Shown: positions 25,932 through 34,263 of the stretch, piece after piece
Position numbering within the stretch: the first letter of the stretch is position 1
Layout of the letters: each line of letters starts with the position of its first letter
Source: an uncultured Clostridia bacterium
GTDB taxonomy: Bacteria > Bacillota > Clostridia > TANB77 > CAG-508
Assembly: GCA_944387525.1 (NCBI GenBank)
Contig: CALXFF010000013.1
Coordinates: 1-43,093 of the forward strand
Length of the DNA: 43,093 nucleotides
Reading direction: 5' to 3'
Position numbers and translations under genes: made by a program
The notes under the pieces: model-generated
Database searches by the model: none
Seen by the model: the letters and a program-made list of their open reading frames with translations, nothing else
What the model was told of the DNA's origin: nothing

Positions 25932-26741
25932 TTAATCTAAAACCTCTTCCATGATGAAATGTCCAACCCAAGAATCATTGCCATATCTATTTCTTAACCA
26001 GTAAGAAACGTATAGTGATTCTATTTCTGTATCTTCTAATAAAGAATCATATGCTAATACAAAATTACCATCAGTATCAAATTCTAAAATATCAATATCG
26101 ATAATTGAACTGTCTACTGGAATTTTGTCCATTGTTGCTCCTAATTTTTCATAGGCTTCACTTGTTGTTTCATTATTCCATTCTCCAGTAGCATTTGGAT
26201 ATATCTCCTCATATGTAGAATGCAATTCAAAAAATTTTTTCCCTTTTATTAAATCACCTGTGCTAAGAGTTATCCAATCATCTGATAATCCTTCACCTTT
26301 CAATTTTTGATTAATCGTTTTTTCTAAATAATTTGCCCAATATTCATATGTTTCTTCATCTGGATCACTCCATGTTAAGTCTGCATATATGAATTTTAAA
26401 TACTCTGAAGCTGCATCAATAAATTCTTGATCGGGGTAATCTATAAAACTCTCTATCATATATTCTCCATCTCTCGAATTTTCTACTAATGTTTTTATAT
26501 CCCCTGACTTTACTGCTTCTAATAAAACTACTTCTTTTTTCCATATTTCTTTTGCCATTTCTAAATATGTGCTATTTGTCTCATTTTGATTACTGATATA
26601 ATCAGTTGTTTCGCTTCCATTTGCTAAATCAGTTTCTTTTTCTTCATTCTTAATTTTAAAAACTACTGCAACTGTAATTGCAATAATTAGTAATACTATA
26701 ATTATTATAGTTATTAAAATAGTATTTTTACTAAATTTCAT
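25932..26741 (-). CDS. Membrane-anchored extracytoplasmic hypothetical protein
   Basis: This 269-aa protein starts behind a strong AAGGAGGGG. Residues 7-29 are a continuous hydrophobic stretch of Ile/Val/Leu after a short basic N-terminus, which fits an uncleaved signal anchor with the rest outside the cell. The outer part is acidic and Trp/Tyr-rich, with no lipobox cysteine and no motif I recognise. The gene stands upstream of the GNAT gene on the same strand, with a 40-base gap. The 255 bases upstream (26742-26996) hold AT-rich sequence with no gene. Confidence 0.7.
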   Translation of the reverse strand: MKFSKNTILITIIIIVLLIIAITVAVVFKIKNEEKETDLANGSETTDYISNQNETNSTYLEMAKEIWKKEVVLLEAVKSGDIKTLVENSRDGEYMIESFIDYPDQEFIDAASEYLKFIYADLTWSDPDEETYEYWANYLEKTINQKLKGEGLSDDWITLSTGDLIKGKKFFELHSTYEEIYPNATGEWNNETTSEAYEKLGATMDKIPVDSSIIDIDILEFDTDGNFVLAYDSLLEDTEIESLYVSYWLRNRYGNDSWVGHFIMEEVLD

Positions 26742-26996
26742 TTAATCCCCTCCTTATTACTCATAATATCATTTATATAAAAAAATGTAAATATTTTTAT
26801 CAAATACTATGTGAAGGTTTTATCAAGTGTGTTGATTTCCAGTATTTATCTATAAACTGTTTGAACAATTTTTTAGTTAAATGAAATTACAATTATACAC
26901 TTTTCAAAAGATATAACAAATTAGAGTGGAATACATCAATTTAGATAATCTATATCTAGAAGACAAATTGATAAGTATACCAAACTTCTCTTACAC

Positions 26997-27767
26997 TTAT
27001 ATCACCTCTTTTTCACCTAAATCTTCAGAAAACCTTAGTAAATATCCATCTGGATCTTGTACTAAAAATTCTTTATTTCCAAGCAATTTATTATCTTGTC
27101 TATACCAGTTTTCCTCAATATCAAAGGCAATTGGATAGTTATGTTCTTTTAATTTTGAATAAATTCTATCAACAGAATCCACTTCTAATTGAAAATTGAT
27201 ACCATTTCCAAAAGGATAGGTAAGAGGAGCTAATTCCCATTTCTCATTATCAGATAATTCTTGTAACATAAATTGAATATCTCCCATTGAAAGAAATACA
27301 AATTTATTTTCAGGTCTTTCATATTCTACTTTAAATCCTAAGGTTTTGTAGAATGAAAGACTATTTTCTAAATTACTTACAGAAAGTTCAGGAATATTTT
27401 TACTAAATACAAAATCAGCATCATTTCGAATGATTTTACTTTCAAAAAAGCGTTCTTGAAATTCTGTTAATGCTCTAATTTCTTCGTTTGAGTAATTTCT
27501 ATCTTCTGGAGCAACAATTAATTTATCATCATTATCATTTGTTCTATGAATAATGGCAATGCATTTTCCTTTAAAAGTTTCCAAAGGTTCAAATACACCT
27601 AATATATAGCAGTCCAATTCTTCATTGTCTCCACTCATGGTATTTGGAACATATCCATAATTCAAAGGATATATATGATTTGGGTATTTTTCAGAATGTC
27701 TACTGCCTAATGGCTTATCAATGATAACATCGACTGTTTTACCTAAAAAATCTTTACTATTTGTCAT
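26997..27767 (-). CDS. Pyrophosphatase-like domain fused to a VOC domain
   Basis: Residues 1-118 resemble the short inorganic pyrophosphatase-like proteins of Clostridia: VDVIIDKPLGSRH, YPLNYGYVPNT and GDNEELDCYILG. In true family I enzymes the last motif is D-G-D-P-x-D; here the second aspartate is glutamate, so hydrolysis may be altered. Residues 122-256 are a glyoxalase/bleomycin-resistance (VOC) domain: LSVSNLENSLSFYKTLGFKV, then INFQLEVDSVDRIYSKL and FLVQDPDGYLLRFSED. The join is in one frame with no stop, behind AAAGGAAG. I do not know this fusion as a standard family. Activity is open. Confidence 0.75.
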   Translation of the reverse strand: MTNSKDFLGKTVDVIIDKPLGSRHSEKYPNHIYPLNYGYVPNTMSGDNEELDCYILGVFEPLETFKGKCIAIIHRTNDNDDKLIVAPEDRNYSNEEIRALTEFQERFFESKIIRNDADFVFSKNIPELSVSNLENSLSFYKTLGFKVEYERPENKFVFLSMGDIQFMLQELSDNEKWELAPLTYPFGNGINFQLEVDSVDRIYSKLKEHNYPIAFDIEENWYRQDNKLLGNKEFLVQDPDGYLLRFSEDLGEKEVI

Positions 27768-27854
27768 TTTAATATTTCTTCCTTTATTAAAAAATATATA
27801 TTTGTAATCAAAGTATATTATGAAACTTTATAAAATTCAATAATTTTCTAAATA

Positions 27855-27883
27855 TTTACATTCCATTTTATCCGTGATACAAT
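27855..27883 (+). promoter_or_regulatory. Promoter of the DUF84-Nudix genes
   Basis: TTTACA at 27855-27860 and TACAAT at 27878-27883 are separated by 17 bases. The predicted start is about 70 bases ahead of the ATG at 27959. Confidence 0.65.
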
Positions 27884-27958
27884 AGGCACAGAAAATATAA
27901 GAGAGAAATTGTGTTGCAGGATGATAAAAAAGATGCATAGGAAAGGAAAGTGAACAGA

Positions 27959-28489
27959 ATGAAAATATTAATGGGAACAAAGAATCAAGGAAAAATAGAA
28001 GGCGTAAAAAGAGCTTTTGAAAGATATTTTGATAATGTTGAGATAGAAGGAATACCAGTTGATTCAGAAGTAGGAGCACAACCTATTAATAAAGAAATTA
28101 TTATCGGTGCGAGAAACAGAGTAAAAAATGTAAAAGAATATGCTAAGAAAAATAACATAGATGTAGATTATTATGTAGCAAGTGAAGCAGGGATTACAGA
28201 CTTATTAGATGAGTGGATAGATATTAATACAGTTGTGATTGAAAATAAGGAAGGAAAACAAAGTGTAGGAACCAGTCAAGGATTTCCTATTGATGCAAAA
28301 TATAGAGATGAAATAACGAGTACTGAACTTGGAAAAGTCATGGATAGAATCTTTAAAAGCCATGGATTAAATACTGGAAAAGGTGGAATTAGTATTTTAA
28401 CACATGATGAAATATCTAGAATTGATTTAACAGAAAATGCGTGTATTATGGCTTTAATTAAATTTATTAACCAAGGAATATGGGAATAA
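27959..28489 (+). CDS. DUF84 / YjjX-type non-canonical purine NTP phosphatase
   Basis: The 176-aa protein begins MKILMGTKNQGKIEGVKRAF, the nucleotide-binding start shared by the YjjX/DUF84 family. Members hydrolyse ITP and XTP to keep them out of nucleic acids. Later conserved blocks are GARNRVKNV, VASEAGI and LTHDEISR. The ATG at 27959 is chosen because the GTG at 27950 touches the GGAAAG site. It is the first of a row of small genes (28577, 29014) that probably share the promoter at 27855. Confidence 0.82.
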   Translation: MKILMGTKNQGKIEGVKRAFERYFDNVEIEGIPVDSEVGAQPINKEIIIGARNRVKNVKEYAKKNNIDVDYYVASEAGITDLLDEWIDINTVVIENKEGKQSVGTSQGFPIDAKYRDEITSTELGKVMDRIFKSHGLNTGKGGISILTHDEISRIDLTENACIMALIKFINQGIWE

Positions 28490-28552
28490 ATACTTTGTGA
28501 AAAATATCCAGATGTAAAACAAACTTATCGATTTGAATTAATAGAAGAATAA
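28490..28552 (+). pseudogene. Orphan C-terminal tail of a lost gene
   Basis: Directly after the DUF84 stop, one frame reads ILCEKYPDVKQTYRFELIEE and stops at 28550-28552. It looks like a real protein end but has no start, ribosome site or body. It is probably the trace of a gene deleted between the DUF84 gene and the gene at 28577. Confidence 0.35.
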
Positions 28553-28576
28553 ATAAAAATAAAAGGAGTAATGATT

Positions 28577-28987
28577 ATGAAAATATTAGTGATTTGTAGC
28601 AAGACATTTTATAATCGAATTGAACCAATTAAACAAAAATTAGAAGAGATGGGACATAGTATAGAATTACCAAATTCATATGACAATCCAGGAGCTGAAA
28701 AAGAAGCTTGGGAGTTAGGAGATAAGGCACATTCTGAGTTTAAGAAAAGAATGTTTCAACGAAGTGAAGCAACTATTTCAAATATGGATGCTGTGTTAAC
28801 TTTAAACTTTGATAAAAATGGGCAACAAAACTATATTGGTGGAGCAACTTTCTTAGAACTATATGAAGCTTTTATGAAAGGTAAAAAAATCTATATGTAT
28901 AACCCAATTCCAGAAGGTATGTTATATGATGAAATATCAGGATTTTCACCAATTATTATAAATGGTAATTTGGATTTAGTAAAATAG
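28577..28987 (+). CDS. Nucleoside 2-deoxyribosyltransferase-like protein
   Basis: ATG 28577 lies eight bases after AAGGAG; another ATG at 28571 is too close. The 136-aa protein has a Rossmann-like start (MKILVICSKTFYNRI). It continues with GGATFLELYEAFMKGKKIYM and NPIPEG, blocks seen in a family of small proteins related to nucleoside 2-deoxyribosyltransferases. The conserved Glu in LELYEAF fits their active-site region. The substrate is unknown, and the family link is from pattern only. Confidence 0.6.
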   Translation: MKILVICSKTFYNRIEPIKQKLEEMGHSIELPNSYDNPGAEKEAWELGDKAHSEFKKRMFQRSEATISNMDAVLTLNFDKNGQQNYIGGATFLELYEAFMKGKKIYMYNPIPEGMLYDEISGFSPIIINGNLDLVK

Positions 28988-29013
28988 AAAAATAAAATAT
29001 AGGAGTAACAAAC

Positions 29014-29541
29014 ATGGAAGAACTAATAGATGTTTTAAATGAAGATGGAACAAAAACCGGAAAAGTTGTAACAAGAAAAGAAGTACATGAAAAAGGCTTA
29101 TGGCATAGAATTGTTGTCATTGCAATCATTGATAAAGAAGGACATATATTGATGCAACAAAGAGCCAAAGATAAAGAAACCAATCCAGGAAAATGGGATG
29201 TATCTGTTGCAGGACATGTATCAGCAGGACAATCTTCTATAGAAGCAGCCATTAGAGAAGTAAAGGAAGAAATTGGAATTGATTTAGAAGAAAAAGACTT
29301 ACAATATATGCTAACTTATCAAACAGGAAGAAAAGTAAAAGAACATTTCTATGCAAATCATATTTTTGATTTTTACTTGGTAAAAACAGAAGTGATAGAT
29401 GTATCAAAAATTAAGATACAAGAGAGTGAAGTAGAACAAGTAAAATTGTGTAATTTAGAAGAAGTAAAAAATATGATTTCTAATAAGTTAGTAGTAGAAA
29501 GAAAACCAGTATATGAAATATTAATAAAATATTTAAAATAA
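29014..29541 (+). CDS. Nudix hydrolase (IPP isomerase-like subgroup)
   Basis: This 175-aa protein has the Nudix core REVKEEIGI at residues 81-89, with Gly67 (GHVSAGQ) at the start of the box. The glutamate usually found six residues after that Gly is Gln73 here, while the metal-binding REUxEE core is intact. The N-terminal VLNEDGTKTGKVVTR and WHRIVVIAII are typical of the IPP isomerase-like Nudix group. It may act on a nucleotide or an alcohol phosphate; which cannot be told. An AGGAG site precedes it and a strong terminator follows. Confidence 0.88.
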   Translation: MEELIDVLNEDGTKTGKVVTRKEVHEKGLWHRIVVIAIIDKEGHILMQQRAKDKETNPGKWDVSVAGHVSAGQSSIEAAIREVKEEIGIDLEEKDLQYMLTYQTGRKVKEHFYANHIFDFYLVKTEVIDVSKIKIQESEVEQVKLCNLEEVKNMISNKLVVERKPVYEILIKYLK

Positions 29542-29573
29542 GATAAAACCAGATATATAATCTGGTTTTATCT
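29541..29573. terminator. Bidirectional terminator between Nudix and RelA-like genes
   Basis: AGATAAAACCAGA (29541-29553) pairs perfectly with TCTGGTTTTATCT (29561-29573). The stop codon of the convergent RelA-like gene (29568-29570) lies inside the right arm. Confidence 0.85.
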
Positions 29574-30920
29574 TGTATAATCTCGAGAATATTTTTTCTT
29601 TAATTGAGATAGTTTATCACTATTTATGTAATCATCAATATCAGATTCAACAAATCCCATAGAATGTTCTTTAGTTTTAAATATTTTATTTTGAATTGCA
29701 TAAAGTCTACCAAAATAATTTAAAAGAAATTTTTCACAAGGGTCACCTTTTGCAATTTGACTAGTTAAATTCTTATAATTTTGATAATCGCTAAATTGTT
29801 GTGTAACCACTCTATCTTTCTCAGTACTATCCATTCTAGATAAAAAAGATTTAGGTGCAATTTCTCTAATTCTTTGTATAAATCCTCTAATTTTAACTTT
29901 ATCAGAAGGATCTGGTATTTCTAAAGGTTGGATAGCTTTCCCTTTTAATTTATTATGTGCAGAATGTCCATAGTTTCCTTCTTCATATTCATGTTTTGAT
30001 TGCAACTGACATTCTATTTTCCCAAAAGGTGTATTAATGTATATAAAGTTAGCAACAAAACCATTTTCTGTTCTCATTTCTTTTGAGTCAGGAGATAAGC
30101 TTATTCCTAATTTTTCAAATCGAGGATTATCAAGAAATAGAGAGTTTACTTGTTTAGTTAATATAGCTAAATCCAACTTATCATATATTCTTGATGTAAA
30201 ATCATCTAGTATTGTAAAGAAATTCATTTTTTTGTTTTTCAAATCATCGTCATCAACTAAAGATTCTTCATCCCTTGCAGCTACAATAAAATTGATGCAA
30301 TTATCAATATCAGCGATTTGTTTTTGATAGTATTCTCTTAAATTTGTAGCATTAGGATGAACTAAAGAAAGAATTCTTTCTAGTAATGCTTTACAATGTT
30401 GATAATATTCAAGTTTTGTAGTTTCATATTTATATTTTATGGGTTTTACATATTCATCTTCGATTAATTTTGACTTAAATTCTTGCATTTCTTTCAATAA
30501 TTCAAGATTTTGTGATTTTTCACTAATTAATTCTGTTAATTCTGGGTCATTTGAATATGATACAGGAGGTCTGCTATATAAAATAAGTTTCATAGCAAAA
30601 GCATCTTTTATTTGTTTCATGGAAAAAGTATTAGGAGCATTTTTTTCATTAGTTTTAGTGATAGAAGAAAAATACTCATTCAATTTTGCTTTAATACTTT
30701 CAGGAGCTTTAAATCGATAAGGAGATTCTACAGTAAATTCACCATATTGTTTATGATGTTCCATTAAGATAGTAGAAACAAGATAATGAAAATATTCTTG
30801 TAAGTCCTTATCCTTATATAACCTTTCATATTTTGCATATTCTTTCTCCTTAAATCTTTCTAAAGCTTCTGATTCAGAAACAGTAGCAGATATAGATTCT
30901 GAAAATTCTTTGTGATTCAT
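29568..30920 (-). CDS. Diverged RelA/SpoT-like nucleotidyltransferase
   Basis: Motifs of (p)ppGpp synthetases appear in order in this 450-aa protein. RFKAPESIKAKL (69-80) matches the R-x-K-x3-S ATP-binding loop. IKDAFAMKLIL (104-114) matches the D-x4-R strand with Lys for Arg. ENGFVANFIY (285-294) sits where NGYxSxH is usual, and KIECQLQSKHEYEEGNYGHSAH (from 301) gives the E-x-Q and AE-x-GH regions. About 170 helical residues are inserted between the second and third motifs. No HD hydrolase, TGS or ACT domain is present. It could be an alarmone synthetase, a nucleotide-transferring toxin, or inactive. The site CGGAGGTA precedes the ATG, and no antitoxin-like neighbour is seen. Confidence 0.65.
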   Translation of the reverse strand: MNHKEFSESISATVSESEALERFKEKEYAKYERLYKDKDLQEYFHYLVSTILMEHHKQYGEFTVESPYRFKAPESIKAKLNEYFSSITKTNEKNAPNTFSMKQIKDAFAMKLILYSRPPVSYSNDPELTELISEKSQNLELLKEMQEFKSKLIEDEYVKPIKYKYETTKLEYYQHCKALLERILSLVHPNATNLREYYQKQIADIDNCINFIVAARDEESLVDDDDLKNKKMNFFTILDDFTSRIYDKLDLAILTKQVNSLFLDNPRFEKLGISLSPDSKEMRTENGFVANFIYINTPFGKIECQLQSKHEYEEGNYGHSAHNKLKGKAIQPLEIPDPSDKVKIRGFIQRIREIAPKSFLSRMDSTEKDRVVTQQFSDYQNYKNLTSQIAKGDPCEKFLLNYFGRLYAIQNKIFKTKEHSMGFVESDIDDYINSDKLSQLKKKYSRDYTR

Positions 30921-30986
30921 AAGTTATTTACCTCCGAATTTAAATATGCACTATTATACCACAAAATAGGAACTTATACAAATATA

Positions 30987-31015
30987 TGGATAATTTTCTA
31001 CAAATATGGTACAAT
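30987..31015 (+). promoter_or_regulatory. Promoter of the phosphatase gene
   Basis: TGGATA (30987-30992), a 17-base spacer and TACAAT (31010-31015). The -10 lies within GTACAATTTGTAC, a near-palindrome that could be an operator. The leader is about 12 bases. Confidence 0.5.
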
Positions 31016-31031
31016 TTGTACGGTGATAAAA

Positions 31032-31499
31032 ATGATTAAAGTATTATTTGTGTGCTTAGGAAATATATGTAGGTCTCCTATGGCAGAATATGTGTTTAAA
31101 GATATGGTAAAAAAGAAAGGTTTAGAAAAGCAATTTTCTATTGCTTCAGCAGCTACAAGTTATGAAGAAATAGGAAATGACATGCATTATGGAACCAAAG
31201 ATAAATTAGATGAAAAAGGAATCCCCTATACAAAACATAAAGCAAGAAGAATCGAAAAACAGGATTATGAAAAATATGACTATATCATTGGGATGGAAGA
31301 AAGTAATATTCGAAATATCCAAAGAATTGTAGGAAATGATAAAGACAATAAAATATATAAACTTTTAGATTTTTCAAAAAATCCAAGAGATATTGCAGAT
31401 CCATGGTACACAGGAAACTTTACAGTTACTTATCAGGATATTGTAGAAGGATGCACAGGATTTTTGGATTATTTAAAAAAGGAAAATATTGTAAAATAA
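31032..31499 (+). CDS. Low-molecular-weight protein tyrosine phosphatase
   Basis: ATG 31032 follows GGTGAT; the frame is open upstream but has no better start. The 155-aa protein begins MIKVLFVCLGNICRSPMAEY, with the P-loop C8-x5-R14 that is the catalytic centre of this family. The general-acid aspartate is in IADPWYTG (near 122). It removes phosphate from phosphotyrosine, arginine or small molecules; the target is unknown. Length and motifs are complete. Confidence 0.93.
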   Translation: MIKVLFVCLGNICRSPMAEYVFKDMVKKKGLEKQFSIASAATSYEEIGNDMHYGTKDKLDEKGIPYTKHKARRIEKQDYEKYDYIIGMEESNIRNIQRIVGNDKDNKIYKLLDFSKNPRDIADPWYTGNFTVTYQDIVEGCTGFLDYLKKENIVK

Positions 31500-31523
31500 A
31501 AAGCGTGGATGAAAAATAATTAT

Positions 31524-31569
31524 AATTTTGGCGTTGCGCAGTGGCGAACTTATTTTCCTAGCCAAAATT
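31524..31569 (+). other. Compact nested hairpin element
   Basis: AATTTTGGC (31524-31532) pairs with GCCAAAATT (31561-31569). Inside, GTT(G)CGC pairs with GCGAAC (31533-31539 with 31544-31549) around loop AGTG. The core is GC-rich in an AT-rich setting. It lies just upstream of the metallopeptidase ATG chosen here and inside a possible N-terminal extension of that frame. It could be an RNA leader or a leftover transposon end. Confidence 0.45.
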
Positions 31570-31620
31570 TAATTCTTTCTCAACCATATTCAAGACTAAG
31601 AAAGGGAATTGAAATAAAAA

Positions 31621-32354
31621 TGGCAAATACATATATAAAAATTAAGGAAAAAGAAATTCCAGTTATCATTAGAAATTATAGACATACAAATTTAATAAAA
31701 ATGTATTTTAAAGGAAATGTTTTAAATATTAGTAAATCTAAATATTTATCTAAAAAAAGAATGTTGGAATTTATTAAACAAAATGAAGAACAAATATATG
31801 AACAATATCTGAAAATTATTTCTAAAGAAAATGATAAAATGAAACATTGGTATACAGGAGAAAAGATAAGCTATAAAGGTGAAGACTTTCATGTGAAAAT
31901 AGAATATGTTTCTAAAAAAAGAATCAAAATTATCTTAGATGAAGAAAATAAAGTATTTATTATAGAAATACCAGAAGTCTTAAAAGATGAAGATAATAAA
32001 GAAATCATTGATAAATATGTCAAAAGATTTCTTTGTGTAAAAACAAAGGAATATTTAGAAAAACGATTACCATATTGGAGTCAAAAAATGCAAGTATTAT
32101 ACTATGAATGCAAAGTGGGAGATGCAACAAGTAAATATGGTAGTTGTATACCAAGTAAAAGAGCATTACACTTTAGTAATAGGCTCATCATGTTACCAGA
32201 AGATAAAATTGATGCCATTATTGTTCATGAATTATCACATATGATATTTGCTAATCATAGTAGCAATTTCTATAATTTAGTCCAACAATATATACCAAAT
32301 TATTTTGAAATTGATAAATGGTTAAAGAAAAATGTAAAAAGAGTTATGATATAA
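31621..32354 (+). CDS. Second YgjP-type zinc metallopeptidase (DUF45)
   Basis: This 244-aa protein (from ATG 31621) has the zinc motif HELSHMIFANHS and the family signature ATSKYGSCIPSKR before it. The frame is open back to ATG 31509, adding 37 residues that would be encoded by the hairpin element at 31524. That extension has no family counterpart I know, so the shorter start is preferred although its AAAGGGA site is distant. It is a distant relative of the protein at 9610, here outside any restriction operon. The substrate is unknown. Confidence 0.78.
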
Positions 32355-32357
32355 AAA

Positions 32358-32484
32358 GGAAATTGAGGGATTTTGGGGACGGACTCATTTTTCCCTTTTT
32401 TTGTATAATATTTTAGTAAAAAATTAAAATTTAAATAAAAAAGGGAAAAATGAGTCCGTCCCCAAAATCCCTCAATTTCCCTTT
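32358..32484. repeat. Palindromic element, copy 1
   Basis: An almost perfect inverted repeat with arms of about 45 bases contains GGGGACGGACTCATTTTTCCC and its complement around a 40-base AT-rich centre. It fills the whole gap between the metallopeptidase stop (32354) and the convergent radical SAM stop (32489). The arm ends in CCC plus a T-run on both strands, so it may work as a bidirectional terminator. The GGGGACGG core recalls REP-like repeats mobilised by RAYT transposases; no transposase is seen here. Confidence 0.8.
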
Positions 32485-32488
32485 TCAA

Positions 32489-33403
32489 TCATTTTTTATA
32501 ATATATTCCTTGATACAAATTTTCTTCTTTTAATTTTTTATCCAAACCATTTAGAATCCACTTTTTGTGTAAATCCCATTTAGGAGCAATTAATATATCT
32601 TTAGGGGCATCACCAGATATTCTGTGAATGACGATATCAGGAGAAATATGTGAAAGAATGTATGTCAAACAATCTAAGTAATATTCTAAAGAAATAGGTT
32701 CATATTCATTCTTGTTATACATATTAGCTAAAACAGTATTTTCTATGATATAAGTATTATGAATTTTTAATCCTTGGATATGATGCTGGTTTATAAAATT
32801 TACGGTATTTTGTATATCCTTAAAACTTTCACCAGGTAATCCTACCATTATATGAGTAATCACATCAATATCATACTTATTAAGCAATTGAACAGCCTTT
32901 GTAAATTGCTCATTTGTATATTGCCTATTAATGAATTTTCCGATTTCTTCATTGGATGTTTGCAAACCTAATTCTACAGAAACATAATATTTCTTTGTAT
33001 AAGAATGTAAGAGTTTTACAATATTTTCATCAATACAATCAGGTCTTGTAGCAACTGATAACCCAATAATTTTAGGATTAATTAATGCACTGTCGTATTT
33101 TTTCTTCAAGTTATCAATAGAATCATATGTATTTGAAAAATTTTGAAAATAAACAATAAATTTATTTGCTCTATTAGAACGAGGAGATTTAAAATAATCT
33201 GTTACTTGCTCTGAAATATCTTTATATGAATCTAAATGTTCTCCAGAACCACATTCACTACAAAAGATACAACCAGAATGACTTAAAGTTCCATCGCGAT
33301 TGGGACAAGTAAAATGTCCATTAACACAAATTTTTAAAACTCTTTCTCCAAATCGTTTTATATAATATTCATTTAATTTTTTGTATCTATATAAACTTTC
33401 CAT
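32489..33403 (-). CDS. TIGR01212-family radical SAM protein (YtqA-like)
   Basis: This 304-aa protein matches the TIGR01212 radical SAM group. The cluster region reads CPNRDGTLSHSGCIFCSECG, the three iron-sulfur cysteines being in C-x(n)-CIFC. IGLSVATRPDCI, VELGLQTSNEEIGKFINR and DVITHIMVGLPGES follow, all typical. Members are thought to modify RNA, but the exact reaction is unsettled. No clear ribosome binding site precedes the ATG at 33403. The gene is flanked on both sides by related palindromic elements. Confidence 0.9.
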   Translation of the reverse strand: MESLYRYKKLNEYYIKRFGERVLKICVNGHFTCPNRDGTLSHSGCIFCSECGSGEHLDSYKDISEQVTDYFKSPRSNRANKFIVYFQNFSNTYDSIDNLKKKYDSALINPKIIGLSVATRPDCIDENIVKLLHSYTKKYYVSVELGLQTSNEEIGKFINRQYTNEQFTKAVQLLNKYDIDVITHIMVGLPGESFKDIQNTVNFINQHHIQGLKIHNTYIIENTVLANMYNKNEYEPISLEYYLDCLTYILSHISPDIVIHRISGDAPKDILIAPKWDLHKKWILNGLDKKLKEENLYQGIYYKK

Positions 33404-33445
33404 AATGCATACAGTATATCAAAAATAGAAGAAAATAACAATCTA

Positions 33446-33632
33446 AAAGATGATTTTGGGACAGACTTGAGGGAATTGGAGGACGGACTTGAGGGATTTT
33501 GGGTACGGACTCATTTTTCCCTTTTTTTGTATAATATTTTAGTAAAAATTAAAATTTAAATAAAAAAGGGAAAAATGAGTCCGTCCCCAAAATCCCTCAA
33601 GTTCCCCATTCATCCGTTCCCAAAGTCATCTT
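33446..33632. repeat. Palindromic element, copy 2 (extended)
   Basis: The inner part (from CTTGAGGGATTTTGG to its complement) matches copy 1 at 32358 almost base for base, including the AT-rich centre. The left arm is longer and contains the GGAC(A/G)GACTTGAGGGA unit more than once. Outer arms AAAGATGA…TTTGGGA pair across the whole element. The right end enters the short ORF at 33610. Confidence 0.75.
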
Positions 33633-33771
33633 TTTTGAATTTTGATAATATAAAATCCAAAAAAATAGATATAAGAAATAGAATTAAAAAGAAAAGTAAA
33701 ATTATTAACAATTGTTTAACTTGTTCTTCTTTTGGTAAAGTATAAAAATAAATTAGATAATTACTTATCAT
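33610..33771 (-). CDS. 53-residue small membrane protein
   Basis: This ORF of 53 codons starts behind AAAGGTGG with eight-base spacing. It reads MISNYLIYFYTLPKEEQVKQ, then one strong transmembrane helix (about residues 21-43), then a short basic tail ending KKDDFGNG. The last residues and stop lie inside palindromic element copy 2, so the repeat supplies the C-terminus. The N-out or N-in orientation is unclear. No family was recognised. The ribosome site and single clean helix support a real gene. Confidence 0.5.
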   Translation of the reverse strand: MISNYLIYFYTLPKEEQVKQLLIILLFFLILFLISIFLDFILSKFKKDDFGNG

Positions 33772-33887
33772 AAAACATTCCACCTTTTATAGTAACTTAT
33801 ATGGAATATTTTATGAAAGTAATATATTAAAATCAATATAATATATTCAAAATAATACAAAAAGTACAAAAAAGTTTAAGAAATCGA

Positions 33888-34235
33888 CTAATTTTTTATG
33901 AAAATAGAAATATCTTTAATGATATTCATAGCTGTTTCAATTTCTTTATTACTATATGTACTTAAAAGTTTTTTCGTTTTATTAATAATTGTATCATCAA
34001 GACCAAATAAAATATAATCAGCAGAATGACCACTTAAATCTCTAAGTTTTCGAATACTTCTATACATTAAATTTCCTCTACCTTCTTCAACTAATCCAAG
34101 AAATTGACTAGATATACCAATTTCTTTTGCTAGTTGCGTTTTATTCATATGTAACTCATTTTCTCTAATATATTTAATTCTTTTACCTCTCAAAATTTGT
34201 TCTTGTTTTTCTGAATCTAAATCAAATTTATTCAT
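33888..34235 (-). CDS. XRE-family DNA-binding regulator
   Basis: This 115-aa protein starts at ATG 34235, six bases after GGAGGAG; an in-frame TTG at 34250 covers that site. Residues about 16-70 form an HTH_3 domain: RIKYIRENE, MNKTQLAKEIGISSQFLGLVEEG (with the recognition helix at SSQFLGLVE). The C-terminal helix (about 78-115) may dimerise. It is transcribed away from the Spo0A-like regulator. A perfect 10-bp palindrome in the shared 145-base spacer overlaps its predicted -35, so self-repression is likely. Confidence 0.85.
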   Translation of the reverse strand: MNKFDLDSEKQEQILRGKRIKYIRENELHMNKTQLAKEIGISSQFLGLVEEGRGNLMYRSIRKLRDLSGHSADYILFGLDDTIINKTKKLLSTYSNKEIETAMNIIKDISIFIKN

Positions 34236-34263
34236 GTAAATCTCCTCCAATCTTAAATACTAA

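Noticed and set aside
26940..26985. Terminator for the pyrophosphatase/VOC gene
   Set aside because: ATCAATTT…AAATTGAT arms pair, but there is no T-run in the direction of transcription and the loop is long and AT-rich.
27950..27958. GTG start for the DUF84 protein
   Set aside because: It touches the ribosome binding site; the ATG nine bases later fits spacing and the family N-terminus.
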